Shown here piece by piece: positions 1 through 8,789 of a stretch of 57,573 nt of DNA. Location: assembly GCA_905208975.1 (NCBI GenBank), contig CAJLRE010000005.1, forward strand, positions 1-57,573. Direction: 5' to 3'. Source of the stretch: an uncultured Collinsella sp. GTDB taxonomy: Bacteria; Actinomycetota; Coriobacteriia; Coriobacteriales; Coriobacteriaceae. The translations under genes were made by a program, and so were the position numbers. Every line of letters starts with the position of its first letter. Positions within the stretch are counted from its first letter, which is position 1. Below the pieces are notes generated by a model, which saw only the letters and a program-made list of their open reading frames with translations, was not told the origin of the DNA and did no database searches.

Positions 1-329
1 AAAAAGAAATTGCTGGTCAGCGCCGCCAGCGCGCCAACCATAAAACCATTGCGGCGACCAAGCGTCGCCCCCGCGATAATGGCGATGGCACTCACCGGTT
101 TAAAGTCGGGAATGGGACCGAACAAGATGCGCCCCGCCGCGGCCAACGCCGCCAACACCAGCGTGGGCATAATCTGGCGCAGGCCCGGGCGCGAAGCCTC
201 GTAACCCGCAAAGAACAGCGCAAGCACCAGCGCCACCACGACCAGCATGGCCAACGCTGCCTGCTCAACGCCCGCCAGCAACGCCGCAGCCATCACCGCA
301 GGAACCGCCAGCAGCAGCGGGATTTCCAT
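1..329 (-). CDS. ECF transporter S component (partial, runs off the left edge)
   Basis: This is the N-terminal part of a very hydrophobic protein that continues beyond position 1. Reading the minus strand from an ATG at 329 gives a leucine/alanine/valine-rich membrane protein. It contains the stretches GRILFGPIPDFKPVSA and AGATLGRRNGFMVGA, a pattern I associate with substrate-binding S components of energy-coupling factor (vitamin or cofactor) importers. At least three membrane helices are visible. The start is uncertain: no good ribosome site precedes the ATG, whereas a TTG ten codons upstream sits just behind a G6 run. The EcfT and fused ATPase genes of this transporter class lie 5.7 kb away on the same strand (6063-8584), so this may be their partner. 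The substrate cannot be told from the visible part. Confidence 0.55.
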   Translation of the reverse strand, partial: MEIPLLLAVPAVMAAALLAGVEQAALAMLVVVALVLALFFAGYEASRPGLRQIMPTLVLAALAAAGRILFGPIPDFKPVSAIAIIAGATLGRRNGFMVGALAALTSNFF

Positions 330-472
330 ATGTTGCAAGACGCGTGACAACGGCAGCCCCCCATCAAACGAATGTCCGTTTATGGTAGCACGGGCAAAAT
401 GAGGCCGACCAATCCCCCGGCCGACCTTGGCTGCCAGTCGATCAGGCTTTCGCCACGCGACCGGTCTTGGCG

Positions 473-934
473 CTATTCGCCCGTAACTTTAGCGGCAATG
501 GCCGCGACAAAAGGATCAAACAGCAAGCCGCCCACAACGACAAAGGCCCATCCGCCCACCACGAGGCGAACCCAGCGCGAGAAAAACGGCACACCGTCGA
601 TAACGCCAACGCCTGACTGAAACGCGACTTCAAATAGCCCGATAATGCAGAAGAGCAGAGTAGCGCCCACAACGGTTCCGCAAATCCGTGCGCCCGGAGT
701 GTTCCGATCAAAACCAAAAAACTCAACGCACGTCTCAATTGCTTTGCCAAAGAGCGGCAAAAAACCCACGAACTGTGCAATACCGATGGCCAGAATAAGC
801 TGCCCCCAGAAACCAGTAAGTCCCTGAAAATCTAAGCCAGGCTTTCCCTCAACAATCGGCAGAAATGAACACATGAATAGAGGATTAACGATGCCGTTGA
901 GAATGGTCACAGCGGTACTCTTTTTTAGTGTCAA
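473..934 (-). CDS. Small multi-pass membrane protein of unknown function
   Basis: I do not recognise the family. The protein is about 153 residues with roughly four hydrophobic segments: residues about 7-27 (start MTLKKSTAVTI), 45-65, 88-108 and 125-150. It has no recognisable enzymatic motif. The TTG at 934 is preferred because AAAAGGAG lies at a proper distance upstream; a TTG three codons earlier (943) would abut that site. It is the last gene of a minus-strand cluster after MFS-amidohydrolase-MFS, about 55 bases behind the second MFS gene, so it is probably co-transcribed. A helper to the transport/hydrolysis system is possible but is only inferred from position. Confidence 0.6.
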   Translation of the reverse strand: MTLKKSTAVTILNGIVNPLFMCSFLPIVEGKPGLDFQGLTGFWGQLILAIGIAQFVGFLPLFGKAIETCVEFFGFDRNTPGARICGTVVGATLLFCIIGLFEVAFQSGVGVIDGVPFFSRWVRLVVGGWAFVVVGGLLFDPFVAAIAAKVTGE

Positions 935-988
935 GTAGACCAACTCCTTTTGCCCTTGTCGGCCAGGCCCAAAGGGCGGAAGCGAATA

Positions 989-2185
989 TTACATAAGTGA
1001 ATCGGGAGACGGCAGGAATGGCGACACCAGCGCCGTCGCGCCAAACAGAACAGCGCACCCAAAAAGCAGCGTTTCGTAGCTCTCGCCAATGCAGAAGGAG
1101 AGGGCCACGGGAATCAAAAACGTAAGTCCCAGTGAAACGGTGCTCACCACGCCGCCGGCGCTTCCCGCAAGTCCCTCGCGCACCTCGGGCAGCATGTAGG
1201 GCAGCGACTGAACGACCGGACCAGCGACGGAGCTCGAAACGCCGATCGCAAACATCAGCCCCACAGAAGGATGGGAGACAAAAGCCTCTCCTGCCCACAT
1301 AAGGGCACTTCCCGCCATTGCGGAGATGGCCATAAACACGCGATAATCGCCAAATTGCGCCCGCACATAGGGTCCAGCCACGCTGCCGACAATCGATCCA
1401 AGCGTCACGAAAGAGGCGAGAAGTCCAGCAGCCTTGGGTTCAGTTGAAGCCTCAAGCGCTGAAACAAGATAACCCGAGTACGCCGTAGCCGATGCAAGGG
1501 CAACTCCAAGCAGTATCGCCACGAGCCAAACTATCGGCATCTTGATTACCGCCGCAAACGCACTTGCCGACGATGCAGCAGGCTCCGCGCCCTGAACGCC
1601 AAAGCCATCTGCAGCCTGCAGAACATCTGCCGACGGCGCAACCAGCAGCCACAGCAATCCAAACACGGCAAACAAAACCGCGGCAAGGGCATATGCTCGT
1701 CCGGGCGTTGCAAAGAGAGGAGAGGTTGCAAGCGAGCAGGCGATTCCGCCCGACCCCGCAGCGTAGAACCATCCCATGGCCCTATCGGTTTCTCCGCCAA
1801 AAGCGGAACCAAGCACTTTTAGAACGATGGCATTCACGACGCATGGTGCCGCACCCAGAAGCATGGTCGCCGTGAACAGCGTCGCAAACGATGCGCACTC
1901 CGCGCGAGCAGCCGCTGCAATTGCAGAAATCGCCGACGCGATGAATACGAGCGCCTTCACGCCATATCGATCGGCGCAAACGCCGACAGGCATGCCGAAT
2001 ACAACGGCAGGAACAAACGGGGCAAACAGGACGGCTGAAAACTCGGCCGAGGTCAGATGCAGGTCCGACACAACCAGATGTGTCAATCCCGACACCTGAT
2101 ACTGCGCGTAGTTCGCAGCAAACACGATGCCGCACACCACAAACAGCAGGGCATATTTTTCGACCGTCCCTTTGCTCACGTTCAT
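989..2185 (-). CDS. MFS transporter
   Basis: This is a major facilitator superfamily permease of about 398 residues with about 12 predicted membrane helices. The short loop after helix 2 carries the family signature in the form GVCADRYGVKA (residues about 68-78). Overall it resembles the NarK/CynX-like anion or organic-acid carrier branch. The substrate is unknown. An ATG at 2185 is preferred to the adjacent GTG at 2188. The gene follows the amidohydrolase by only a few bases and is the second MFS gene of the cluster; the two carriers are distantly related to each other (both have a YAQYQVSGL or YMQYQVSAL motif in helix 1). That suggests an old duplication, perhaps for uptake of a substrate and export of its product. 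Confidence 0.85.
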   Translation of the reverse strand: MNVSKGTVEKYALLFVVCGIVFAANYAQYQVSGLTHLVVSDLHLTSAEFSAVLFAPFVPAVVFGMPVGVCADRYGVKALVFIASAISAIAAAARAECASFATLFTATMLLGAAPCVVNAIVLKVLGSAFGGETDRAMGWFYAAGSGGIACSLATSPLFATPGRAYALAAVLFAVFGLLWLLVAPSADVLQAADGFGVQGAEPAASSASAFAAVIKMPIVWLVAILLGVALASATAYSGYLVSALEASTEPKAAGLLASFVTLGSIVGSVAGPYVRAQFGDYRVFMAISAMAGSALMWAGEAFVSHPSVGLMFAIGVSSSVAGPVVQSLPYMLPEVREGLAGSAGGVVSTVSLGLTFLIPVALSFCIGESYETLLFGCAVLFGATALVSPFLPSPDSLM

Positions 2186-2193
2186 CACCCTAT

Positions 2194-3840
2194 CTATGCT
2201 TCATCCTTGCGATAGACGACGCGTCCGTTAAAGATCGTCGTCTCGACTTCGAGATCGCGAAGCGCCATCGGGTTCATTTCAAACGGATTGCCCGACAGGA
2301 TGACGATATCGGCAAGCTTGCCGGCGGCAAGGCTGCCCAAACGGCGCTCAAAGCCCTCGACATATGCTGAGCCGAGCGTGTGCGCTTGCAGCGTCTCGCC
2401 GAGCGTCAGGGCATTCTCGCGGAAGTATCCCTCCGCCGGGTGCCCGTCAAACTCGCTACGCGTCACCGCAGCATACACGGTATCGATAGGATCGATTGAC
2501 ATCACCGCAGGCCAGTCAGTACCAAGCCCTAAGTGGATTCCGCCATCGGCCTCTTCCCTATAGCGCCACATGTGGCTCATGCGCTCTTCGCCAAGAGACT
2601 CCTCGTACACGCCCTGCCCAAGGCCTCCGATGGGATGCTGCGGCTGGACCGCAGCATTAATGCCCAGGCGCTTCATGCGAGCAATATCCTCGAGCTTCAG
2701 GTTATCTGTATGCTCGATAGCAAAACGCGCCCCCTTGTTGCCGCACACCTCCTCGGCACGCTCGACGGCATCGATAATCATCGTGGCCGATGCGTCGCCG
2801 ATGGCATGAATACGAACATCGAAGCCATTCTTGCTGGCCTCGAGCATCATGCGGTCAAGCGTCTCCTGGTTGCATGCTGGTTCGCCGCGAAAGTCCTTCC
2901 CCGTAGGAGCGTTAAGATACGGCTCATGCATGTAGGCCGTGTACGCCTCGGGACAGCCGTCCAAAATGTACTTGAGACCCGCCATTCGGACGCGCTCGCC
3001 GTGATGACGCACACGCAGGGCCTGCGACTCTGCCATCGGAGCGTCGAGCGCAGAATAGTAGCTAATACGCAGCGTACTCAGGTCCTCGCTCGCCAGACGG
3101 TCATAGATGTCGTACACGCCGGGCGTGGTCACGCCCAAAGGATACATATCACCGATCGAAGTTATGCCGAGCTTGTTGAACTTGCGCATCGACTTGAGCA
3201 ACGACGCATCAAGGTCCGGTTTGTTGAGCACAACATCGAGCAAGATGTTCGTCGCCTGGGGCTCAGACAGAAAGCCATTGGGCTCGCCGTTGTCAAAGTG
3301 GCGGATAAGGCCACCTTCAGGCGTCGGGGTATTGCGATCAATACCAACCGCCCTAAGCGCGGCGGTATTGCACCACACCACGTGCATCGAAAAATCCGAA
3401 AGCACGATTGGGCGGTCGATATCGAGCGCATCGAGGCTGCGACAATCAGGGTCAATCGGGTTTTCCCATGCAGGCGAATACCAACCCTGGCCGTAAATCC
3501 ACGGATTGTCAGGGTGTTCGGCAGCAAACTTTGCCACAGCATCCACGCAAGCCTGCTCACTCGGCAGGAACATCAGATCGCAACAGAAGTCTTCATCCTT
3601 CTGGATTGAACCAAGCGCAAAATGCATGTGTGAATCGTTGAATCCGGGCATGACCAGTTTGTTGCCGGCGTCAATAACCTCAGTATCGGGACCGATAAAC
3701 GGCTGCACCTTGTCGGGAGAGCCCACGGCCACAATCTCGCTGCCGCGAACTGCAACGCACCCAGCGCGAGGCTCAAGTTCCTCGGCCGTAAACGGCGCCG
3801 TCGTCTTAAGGACGATATCGGCGGGAACCACCGATTCCAT
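2194..3840 (-). CDS. Amidohydrolase family protein (YtcJ-like)
   Basis: This is a metal-dependent hydrolase of the amidohydrolase-3 (YtcJ) group, 548 residues. The metal-binding HxH of strand 1 is in NDSHMHFALG (about residues 68-77). Later metal/catalytic residues are seen in IHAIGDASA, AIEHTDNL and LGTDWPAV. The C-terminal LAAGKLADIVIL closing the small beta domain is typical of the family. It lacks a signal peptide and so should be cytoplasmic. Members cleave C-N bonds in amides, cyclic imides or formamides, but the substrate cannot be predicted here. It sits between two MFS carriers (2-base gap upstream, about 8 bases downstream), so an import-hydrolyse-export route is plausible. The divergent LuxR gene at 5256 is the likely regulator. 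Confidence 0.88.
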   Translation of the reverse strand: MESVVPADIVLKTTAPFTAEELEPRAGCVAVRGSEIVAVGSPDKVQPFIGPDTEVIDAGNKLVMPGFNDSHMHFALGSIQKDEDFCCDLMFLPSEQACVDAVAKFAAEHPDNPWIYGQGWYSPAWENPIDPDCRSLDALDIDRPIVLSDFSMHVVWCNTAALRAVGIDRNTPTPEGGLIRHFDNGEPNGFLSEPQATNILLDVVLNKPDLDASLLKSMRKFNKLGITSIGDMYPLGVTTPGVYDIYDRLASEDLSTLRISYYSALDAPMAESQALRVRHHGERVRMAGLKYILDGCPEAYTAYMHEPYLNAPTGKDFRGEPACNQETLDRMMLEASKNGFDVRIHAIGDASATMIIDAVERAEEVCGNKGARFAIEHTDNLKLEDIARMKRLGINAAVQPQHPIGGLGQGVYEESLGEERMSHMWRYREEADGGIHLGLGTDWPAVMSIDPIDTVYAAVTRSEFDGHPAEGYFRENALTLGETLQAHTLGSAYVEGFERRLGSLAAGKLADIVILSGNPFEMNPMALRDLEVETTIFNGRVVYRKDEA

Positions 3841-3842
3841 GG

Positions 3843-5054
3843 CTACTCACCGTCCTTGGCGGCGGCAGCCTGCATGGCCTTGCGGCCGAGCTCGGGCAGG
3901 AAGAAAACCGGAACCACGGAAAGCAGGAAGCAGAGGCTCTCGAGACCCATGTTCATAGTGTAATCGGCACCGGCAATGGCGGAGATACCGATAGGCAGGA
4001 AATAGCTCATGAGCAGGGAAATGGTGCCTACGATACCGCCAGCGGAGCCAGCATACTTATCACCAATCTCGGGAAGGAGGACAGGCATGGACTGCATGAT
4101 CGGGCCGTTGATGGCGGTAAAGAAGCCATTGATGACCAAAATCGTCCACAGAAGGAAACCAACCGGGGTGTACCACGTCACGAACATCGCTATGGCACCG
4201 ATGAGAGTAGTGACGATGAGAAAACCCTTGAACTTTCCAAGCTTATCGCAGAACGCAGGCCCAACGATGCAGCCGAAAAAGCTGCCAACGGTAACAATTG
4301 CGGCCATGAAACCAGCAGTGGCGACGTCTATGCCCTTGCCAAGCTGAAGCGCCTGAGGCAGGAAACCGGCATAGGCAGTGGTAGAGGCAAGTCCAAAACC
4401 GACGCCGATGGAGATTAGCCACACGCCAGGACTCTTGATAGCAACCTTGAGGTAGTCGAGCACGGGCTCGGGCTCGGGGAGCGATTGCCCCTCGGGCACA
4501 TCTCGGTCAAGCACAATCCAAAGAACCCAGGAAATGGTCATGACGACAGCAGCGACCATATAAGAGTTAAAGACGCTGCCGAACAAGCCAGCGCAGATCT
4601 GAGCGACAACGATGGCAACGCACGAAGCCGCGTAGAACAAGCCCATGGCGAAACCAGTCTGTTCACGGAACCAGGTGCCGAGCACCTTGATGAGGTTGGC
4701 GTTGAGTGCCGAGATTCCCATGCCAATCAGGAACATCGATGTCATCTGCATCGTGAACGAATCGAGCGTAAAGCAACGGAGAAAACCGCCGGCAACCGAA
4801 ATTGCGGTGCAAACCGTGACAACTTTCTTAGAACCGATACGGTCACCAAGGGCACCCAGCGGAATTGAGAAGAAAACGGCGGTAAGCATAGGAACGAGGA
4901 ACAGCATCGAAAAGCCGACGGTATCGATATTGAGCATAGGCATGACCTCGACGGCGAGTGCTGAGACCTGGTACTGCATGTAGTTAGCCATAAAGCACAG
5001 CAAGCAAACGACTGAAACAATCGCCCAACGCCATGAAGGAAGCTTCTCTTCCAT
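3843..5054 (-). CDS. MFS transporter
   Basis: This is a 403-residue major facilitator permease with about 12 transmembrane helices. The motif after helix 2 reads IPLGALGDRIGSKK, close to the classic MFS A-motif. Helix 1 contains NYMQYQVSALAVEV, shared in pattern with the second carrier of this cluster. It is the first gene of the minus-strand cluster and faces the LuxR gene across about 200 bases, which must hold the promoters of both. The ATG at 5054 is preceded by AAAGGAGTC. The substrate is unknown; context suggests a compound handled by the adjacent amidohydrolase. Confidence 0.87.
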   Translation of the reverse strand: MEEKLPSWRWAIVSVVCLLCFMANYMQYQVSALAVEVMPMLNIDTVGFSMLFLVPMLTAVFFSIPLGALGDRIGSKKVVTVCTAISVAGGFLRCFTLDSFTMQMTSMFLIGMGISALNANLIKVLGTWFREQTGFAMGLFYAASCVAIVVAQICAGLFGSVFNSYMVAAVVMTISWVLWIVLDRDVPEGQSLPEPEPVLDYLKVAIKSPGVWLISIGVGFGLASTTAYAGFLPQALQLGKGIDVATAGFMAAIVTVGSFFGCIVGPAFCDKLGKFKGFLIVTTLIGAIAMFVTWYTPVGFLLWTILVINGFFTAINGPIMQSMPVLLPEIGDKYAGSAGGIVGTISLLMSYFLPIGISAIAGADYTMNMGLESLCFLLSVVPVFFLPELGRKAMQAAAAKDGE

Positions 5055-5255
5055 GATGACTCCTTTAATAAGTCGGAATAATCAAACAGCTTGGAGAACC
5101 GGGCCCTGGCTCTTAGGTATTCATATTTTGCGATTGGCCCCTCACCGAAACCATTCGGCTAACGGCTTATCATCATTCGAAAAAAGGAGTAGTATCTCTA
5201 CGCAAATTAACTAAAATGCCAGCTAAACCACTACGCAATCTCATCGGAGGTCATC

Positions 5256-6038
5256 TTGAGCTTTTTGTCCGATTCTGAATGGCTCTGCTTAAACGATCTC
5301 GTGCTTTCGATTAATTCCATCGACAGCGACCGCGAGTTTCGCTCGACCGTCCTCAAAAAGCTGCGTTTTCTCATCCCCTACGAGTCGGCTGCATTTTTCC
5401 TGAGCGACCTTTCCAGGGATCTCGTATCCACCCCGCAAGAATGGAAAACGCGCGTCTTTCTTGACCCTCTTGGCATCGATGTCCCCGCTGGGATGCTCGA
5501 GCTCTACACCGAAAAGTACTGGCAGCAGGACATGATCGTCGCCCACCGCAATCTTACGCGCTCGACGGTGCTGCGCGAGTCCGATCAGCTCAGCCCTGGC
5601 GATATCGACAGCAGTTATATGAAGGATTATCTTGGCGGCCGCCACGTCGTCAACGTCAGTTTCTTTAATGACGAGGGCTTTTTGGGATCGCTCAATCTTA
5701 ATCGCAAGAAAGAAGAGGGCGACTTTAGCGATCGCGAAGTTCAAATCCTTGAGCTCATCGAACCACACCCCACGAACCGACTATCAAAATGGCGTGTGCG
5801 CGCCGACCGCAGCTCGTCTGAAATCGTATTTGCTCACGACTACGACGTCTCAGCGCGCGAAATCGATGTGTGTCGTTGCGTGTTATCGGGCATGGACAAC
5901 GCGGCCATCGCCGAAGAGCTCTCCATCAGCACTGGCACCGTTAAAAAGCATCTGGAGAACATCTTTCGAAAAACACAGGTCAACAGCCGCGTTGGGCTCA
6001 TGGCGCTCCTTCAGCAGTACACGGCGCTCAAGCAGTAA
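5256..6038 (+). CDS. LuxR-family transcriptional regulator
   Basis: This is a 260-residue regulator with a C-terminal LuxR/GerE helix-turn-helix at about residues 196-250. The recognisable segment is NAAIAEELSISTGTVKKHLE followed by NIFRKTQVNSR, which is canonical for the family. The N-terminal 170 residues look like a GAF-type sensory domain rather than a response-regulator receiver, and there is no transmembrane segment. The start is a TTG at 5256 with GGAGG five bases upstream; no ATG is better placed. It is transcribed away from the MFS-amidohydrolase-MFS cluster. LuxR proteins paired with MFS carriers are common in Coriobacteriia, so it probably senses the transported compound or its product and controls that cluster. 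The ligand is unknown. Confidence 0.87.
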   Translation: MSFLSDSEWLCLNDLVLSINSIDSDREFRSTVLKKLRFLIPYESAAFFLSDLSRDLVSTPQEWKTRVFLDPLGIDVPAGMLELYTEKYWQQDMIVAHRNLTRSTVLRESDQLSPGDIDSSYMKDYLGGRHVVNVSFFNDEGFLGSLNLNRKKEEGDFSDREVQILELIEPHPTNRLSKWRVRADRSSSEIVFAHDYDVSAREIDVCRCVLSGMDNAAIAEELSISTGTVKKHLENIFRKTQVNSRVGLMALLQQYTALKQ

Positions 6039-6062
6039 GACCGTTCTCGCCCGCGAACCCGC

Positions 6063-7706
6063 TCACGCCCTATAAAACACGTTGTCGGCAAAGAAGTCGG
6101 TCGGCGGCTCCATGCAGGCGATCTCGCCATCAAACATCATGGCGATGTCGTCGGCTACCTGCTCGGCAAAATCCAGGTCGTGCGTTGCCATGATGACGGT
6201 GCCGCCAGCCCGCGCATGGTCGCGCAGGGCGCGGGCGATAATGCGGCGGCTGGCCAGGTCCAGACCCTTGGTGGGCTCATCGAGCAATAGCAGTTCGGGG
6301 CCGATTAGCAGTAGCTTTGCCAACGCAAGCAGTTGGCGCTGTCCGCCCGAAAGATCGTAGGGGTGGCGCCCATCCAGACCCGACAGCCCCAAGCTCGCCG
6401 CACGCTCCCGCGCCAAGTTCTCGTCATATCCGCAGGTCGAGGCCCATTCCATCAGCTCATCGTGAACCGTCTCGGCAACCAGCAATGCTTTGGGGTTCTG
6501 AGGCAGCAGCGCCGCCGAGGCCGCTCCGCGCACCATGCGGCCGCGCTGCAGCTTGGCGGTCTTCGCCAGCACCGAGAGCATCGTCGACTTACCGCATCCG
6601 TTGCCGCCCACGACCGCATGCACCGCACCGGCCGAAAACGCCACGTCGAGCCCGCGCAGCACCCAACCGCCCGCGCGATCGTAGCGAAACCAGCTCCCTG
6701 CCAGGGTGGTAGCCGACCCGCCGTGCATTTTTTGGAGTATTCTGCTCCCATCCGTGCGCGGGAAGGCTTCCGAGCCGTTCTCGAGCGACGTTTGCGCCAC
6801 AAATTCGGACGATTTGTCCAATTCCGAACTTTTTTTCGCGCTCGATACGTCCCCGGGCGGCTCCAGAGAGCCCAAATTGTCCTCACGCCTGCTGAATACT
6901 CCGTTTTTTGCACATCGGACGGCACCCCACCCCAACATGTCGTCGGAAAACAACGATTCTCGGCGTCCCAAAGAAGCCATATCCGCCACCTCGCGCACGC
7001 GACCGTCCTCAATCCGGTACGCACACGTCGCATACTCGAGCATTGGACGCGGTTGATGCGTAGCCACAACAACCGTGCAGCCCAACTCACGGTTCACGCG
7101 AAACAGCGCGTGCAGAAAATTCTTCTCGGCAACGGGATCGAGCTGAGACGTGGGCTCGTCGAGTAGCAGCACACGCGGACGCAGCGCCAGGACGGCGGCA
7201 AGCGACAGCAGCTGCTTGCGGCCGCCCGAAAGCGTATCGGTATCGCGATGAAGCCAGTCCTCCAGACCAAAGAAATAGCTGGTCTCAGCTACGCGACGGC
7301 GCATCTCATCACGTGCTAGCCCCAAGTTTTCCAGGCCAAACGCCATCTCGTGCCACACGGTTTCGCACACGATCTGGTTCTCGGGATCCTGGAACACATA
7401 GCCCACGCGCTCCGCCGATGCCCGCACGTCCATGTCGGCAACGTTCTCGCCCAGCACGCGCGCATCACCAGTGCGCTCGCCCGCCGGCGCGATCTCGGGC
7501 TTGAGCAGCGACAGCAGCGTCGACTTGCCCGAACCGGTACCGCCAACAAGCAGCGCAAATGCACCTTGGGAAACACGCCAATCAAGCCCCTCGAGCACCG
7601 GTGCCTCGGCCCCGGGATAGGCAAAACTAAGGCCCTGCACCTCAATCGCCGGAATATCCGGGCCGCACGCCGCGCCCGACACCGGGCCCCTATCCAACCG
7701 AGCCAT
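6063..7706 (-). CDS. ECF transporter ATPase, two ABC domains fused
   Basis: This is a 547-residue protein carrying two complete ABC ATPase domains in tandem. Domain 1 has Walker A GGTGSGKST (about 55-63), signature LSGGRKQLLSLA and Walker B VLLLDEPTS. Domain 2 has Walker A GGNGCGKST (about 365), signature LSGGQRQLLALA and Walker B LLLLDEPTK. It corresponds to EcfA1 and EcfA2 joined in one chain, the energising unit of an energy-coupling-factor vitamin/cofactor importer. The linker between the domains (about residues 225-325) is polar, weakly conserved in appearance and unusually long. The ATG shares a base with the TGA stop of ecfT (TGATG), implying translational coupling. The S component may be the partial gene at 1-329. 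Confidence 0.92.
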   Translation of the reverse strand: MARLDRGPVSGAACGPDIPAIEVQGLSFAYPGAEAPVLEGLDWRVSQGAFALLVGGTGSGKSTLLSLLKPEIAPAGERTGDARVLGENVADMDVRASAERVGYVFQDPENQIVCETVWHEMAFGLENLGLARDEMRRRVAETSYFFGLEDWLHRDTDTLSGGRKQLLSLAAVLALRPRVLLLDEPTSQLDPVAEKNFLHALFRVNRELGCTVVVATHQPRPMLEYATCAYRIEDGRVREVADMASLGRRESLFSDDMLGWGAVRCAKNGVFSRREDNLGSLEPPGDVSSAKKSSELDKSSEFVAQTSLENGSEAFPRTDGSRILQKMHGGSATTLAGSWFRYDRAGGWVLRGLDVAFSAGAVHAVVGGNGCGKSTMLSVLAKTAKLQRGRMVRGAASAALLPQNPKALLVAETVHDELMEWASTCGYDENLARERAASLGLSGLDGRHPYDLSGGQRQLLALAKLLLIGPELLLLDEPTKGLDLASRRIIARALRDHARAGGTVIMATHDLDFAEQVADDIAMMFDGEIACMEPPTDFFADNVFYRA

Positions 7707-8584
7707 CAGCCAAACCTCTTCTCATCAATCGCGTGCGACGCGCAAGGCAGCATCATCCAGGCAGCGTACACGACATAGCCCCGCCACGGCGCCGGCACCG
7801 AGAGCTGCGGATAAAACGAATACTGCGTTGTCGCGGTCCATGCCACCGCCACCGCGGCGGCACCAAACACCGCAAGCCCAACCAGCGCGGCAACATCGCC
7901 GCGCCCCAGCCGATACCGCGCGTACGTCGTGCGGCGTGTCGCGGCGCCCCACCCACGGGAGCGCATAGCGTCCGCGCGCTCCAGCGAATCTTCCATGCCC
8001 CAGCCCATCAACACGCTCGACGCCCGCAGGCGCGAGCGCACGGGGTCGGCCGGCGCGCGGCCAGGCACATCAATCGCATCCTGCACCGCCAGCACCGTAC
8101 GACCGCGGCGCAAAAACTGCGGGATAAGCCGCATGCACATCGAGATCATGAGCGCGATCACCGGCGCGGCGTTACCCAAAAGCGCAAGCACCTTGTCGTA
8201 GTCAAGCATCGATGCCGCCGCCTCAAACCACAGCACGCTCGCCACAAACAGCCCGCCCATGCACAGGCCGTAAACCATGCTCTCTAGATACACCGCACGC
8301 ATGCCAATACGGAACAGCTCCGTCGAGCCCGAGGCGCTAAACAGCGGATTGAGCACCGCGATGATCAAAATCACCGGCAGCTGCCAGCGAAGCGCCCCCA
8401 ACGTGCGCGCGGCGCCGCGCGTCGCAAACCCGTACGCCAACCCGCCCGCAAACGACAGCGCGATCAGCACCGGTTGCATCGAGAACATGGTGAGCCCCAA
8501 CGTCAGCACCATGTAGAGCGCCGGCACCGCCGGATGCGACATCGAAAATGCCGCGACGGGCTCGTTGCCCGATTCCTCTCGCAT
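7706..8584 (-). CDS. ECF transporter T component (EcfT-like permease)
   Basis: This is the transmembrane coupling subunit of an energy-coupling-factor importer. It has about five to six hydrophobic helices and a cytosolic C-terminal part with the Ala-Arg-Gly-type coupling helix DAMRSRGWGA, which docks on the ATPases; a preceding MISMCMRLIPQFLRR segment is also typical. The open frame extends to 8683, but the segment before the MREESGNEP methionine at 8584 looks like untranslated sequence. From 8584 the protein is about 292 residues, near the family norm; a start at GMGVP slightly upstream is also possible. It is coupled to the fused ATPase gene by a 1-base overlap. Confidence 0.82.
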   Translation of the reverse strand: MREESGNEPVAAFSMSHPAVPALYMVLTLGLTMFSMQPVLIALSFAGGLAYGFATRGAARTLGALRWQLPVILIIAVLNPLFSASGSTELFRIGMRAVYLESMVYGLCMGGLFVASVLWFEAAASMLDYDKVLALLGNAAPVIALMISMCMRLIPQFLRRGRTVLAVQDAIDVPGRAPADPVRSRLRASSVLMGWGMEDSLERADAMRSRGWGAATRRTTYARYRLGRGDVAALVGLAVFGAAAVAVAWTATTQYSFYPQLSVPAPWRGYVVYAAWMMLPCASHAIDEKRFG

Positions 8585-8789
8585 GATATCCACGGGCACC
8601 CCCATCCCCTCGCTCAAACGCCAACGCCGCAGCGCCGCCGCCATGCACAACCAGCGCAAATACCACGCCGGCGGCAGCGACATCGGCCGTCACGCGTCAA
8701 TCGTTACGCGCTCATCATATGCCTGCGGTATCATATTGCGCCGTGTATCGTTTCCAAACACACGTCTCTATAACGTAACAGGAGATCAC

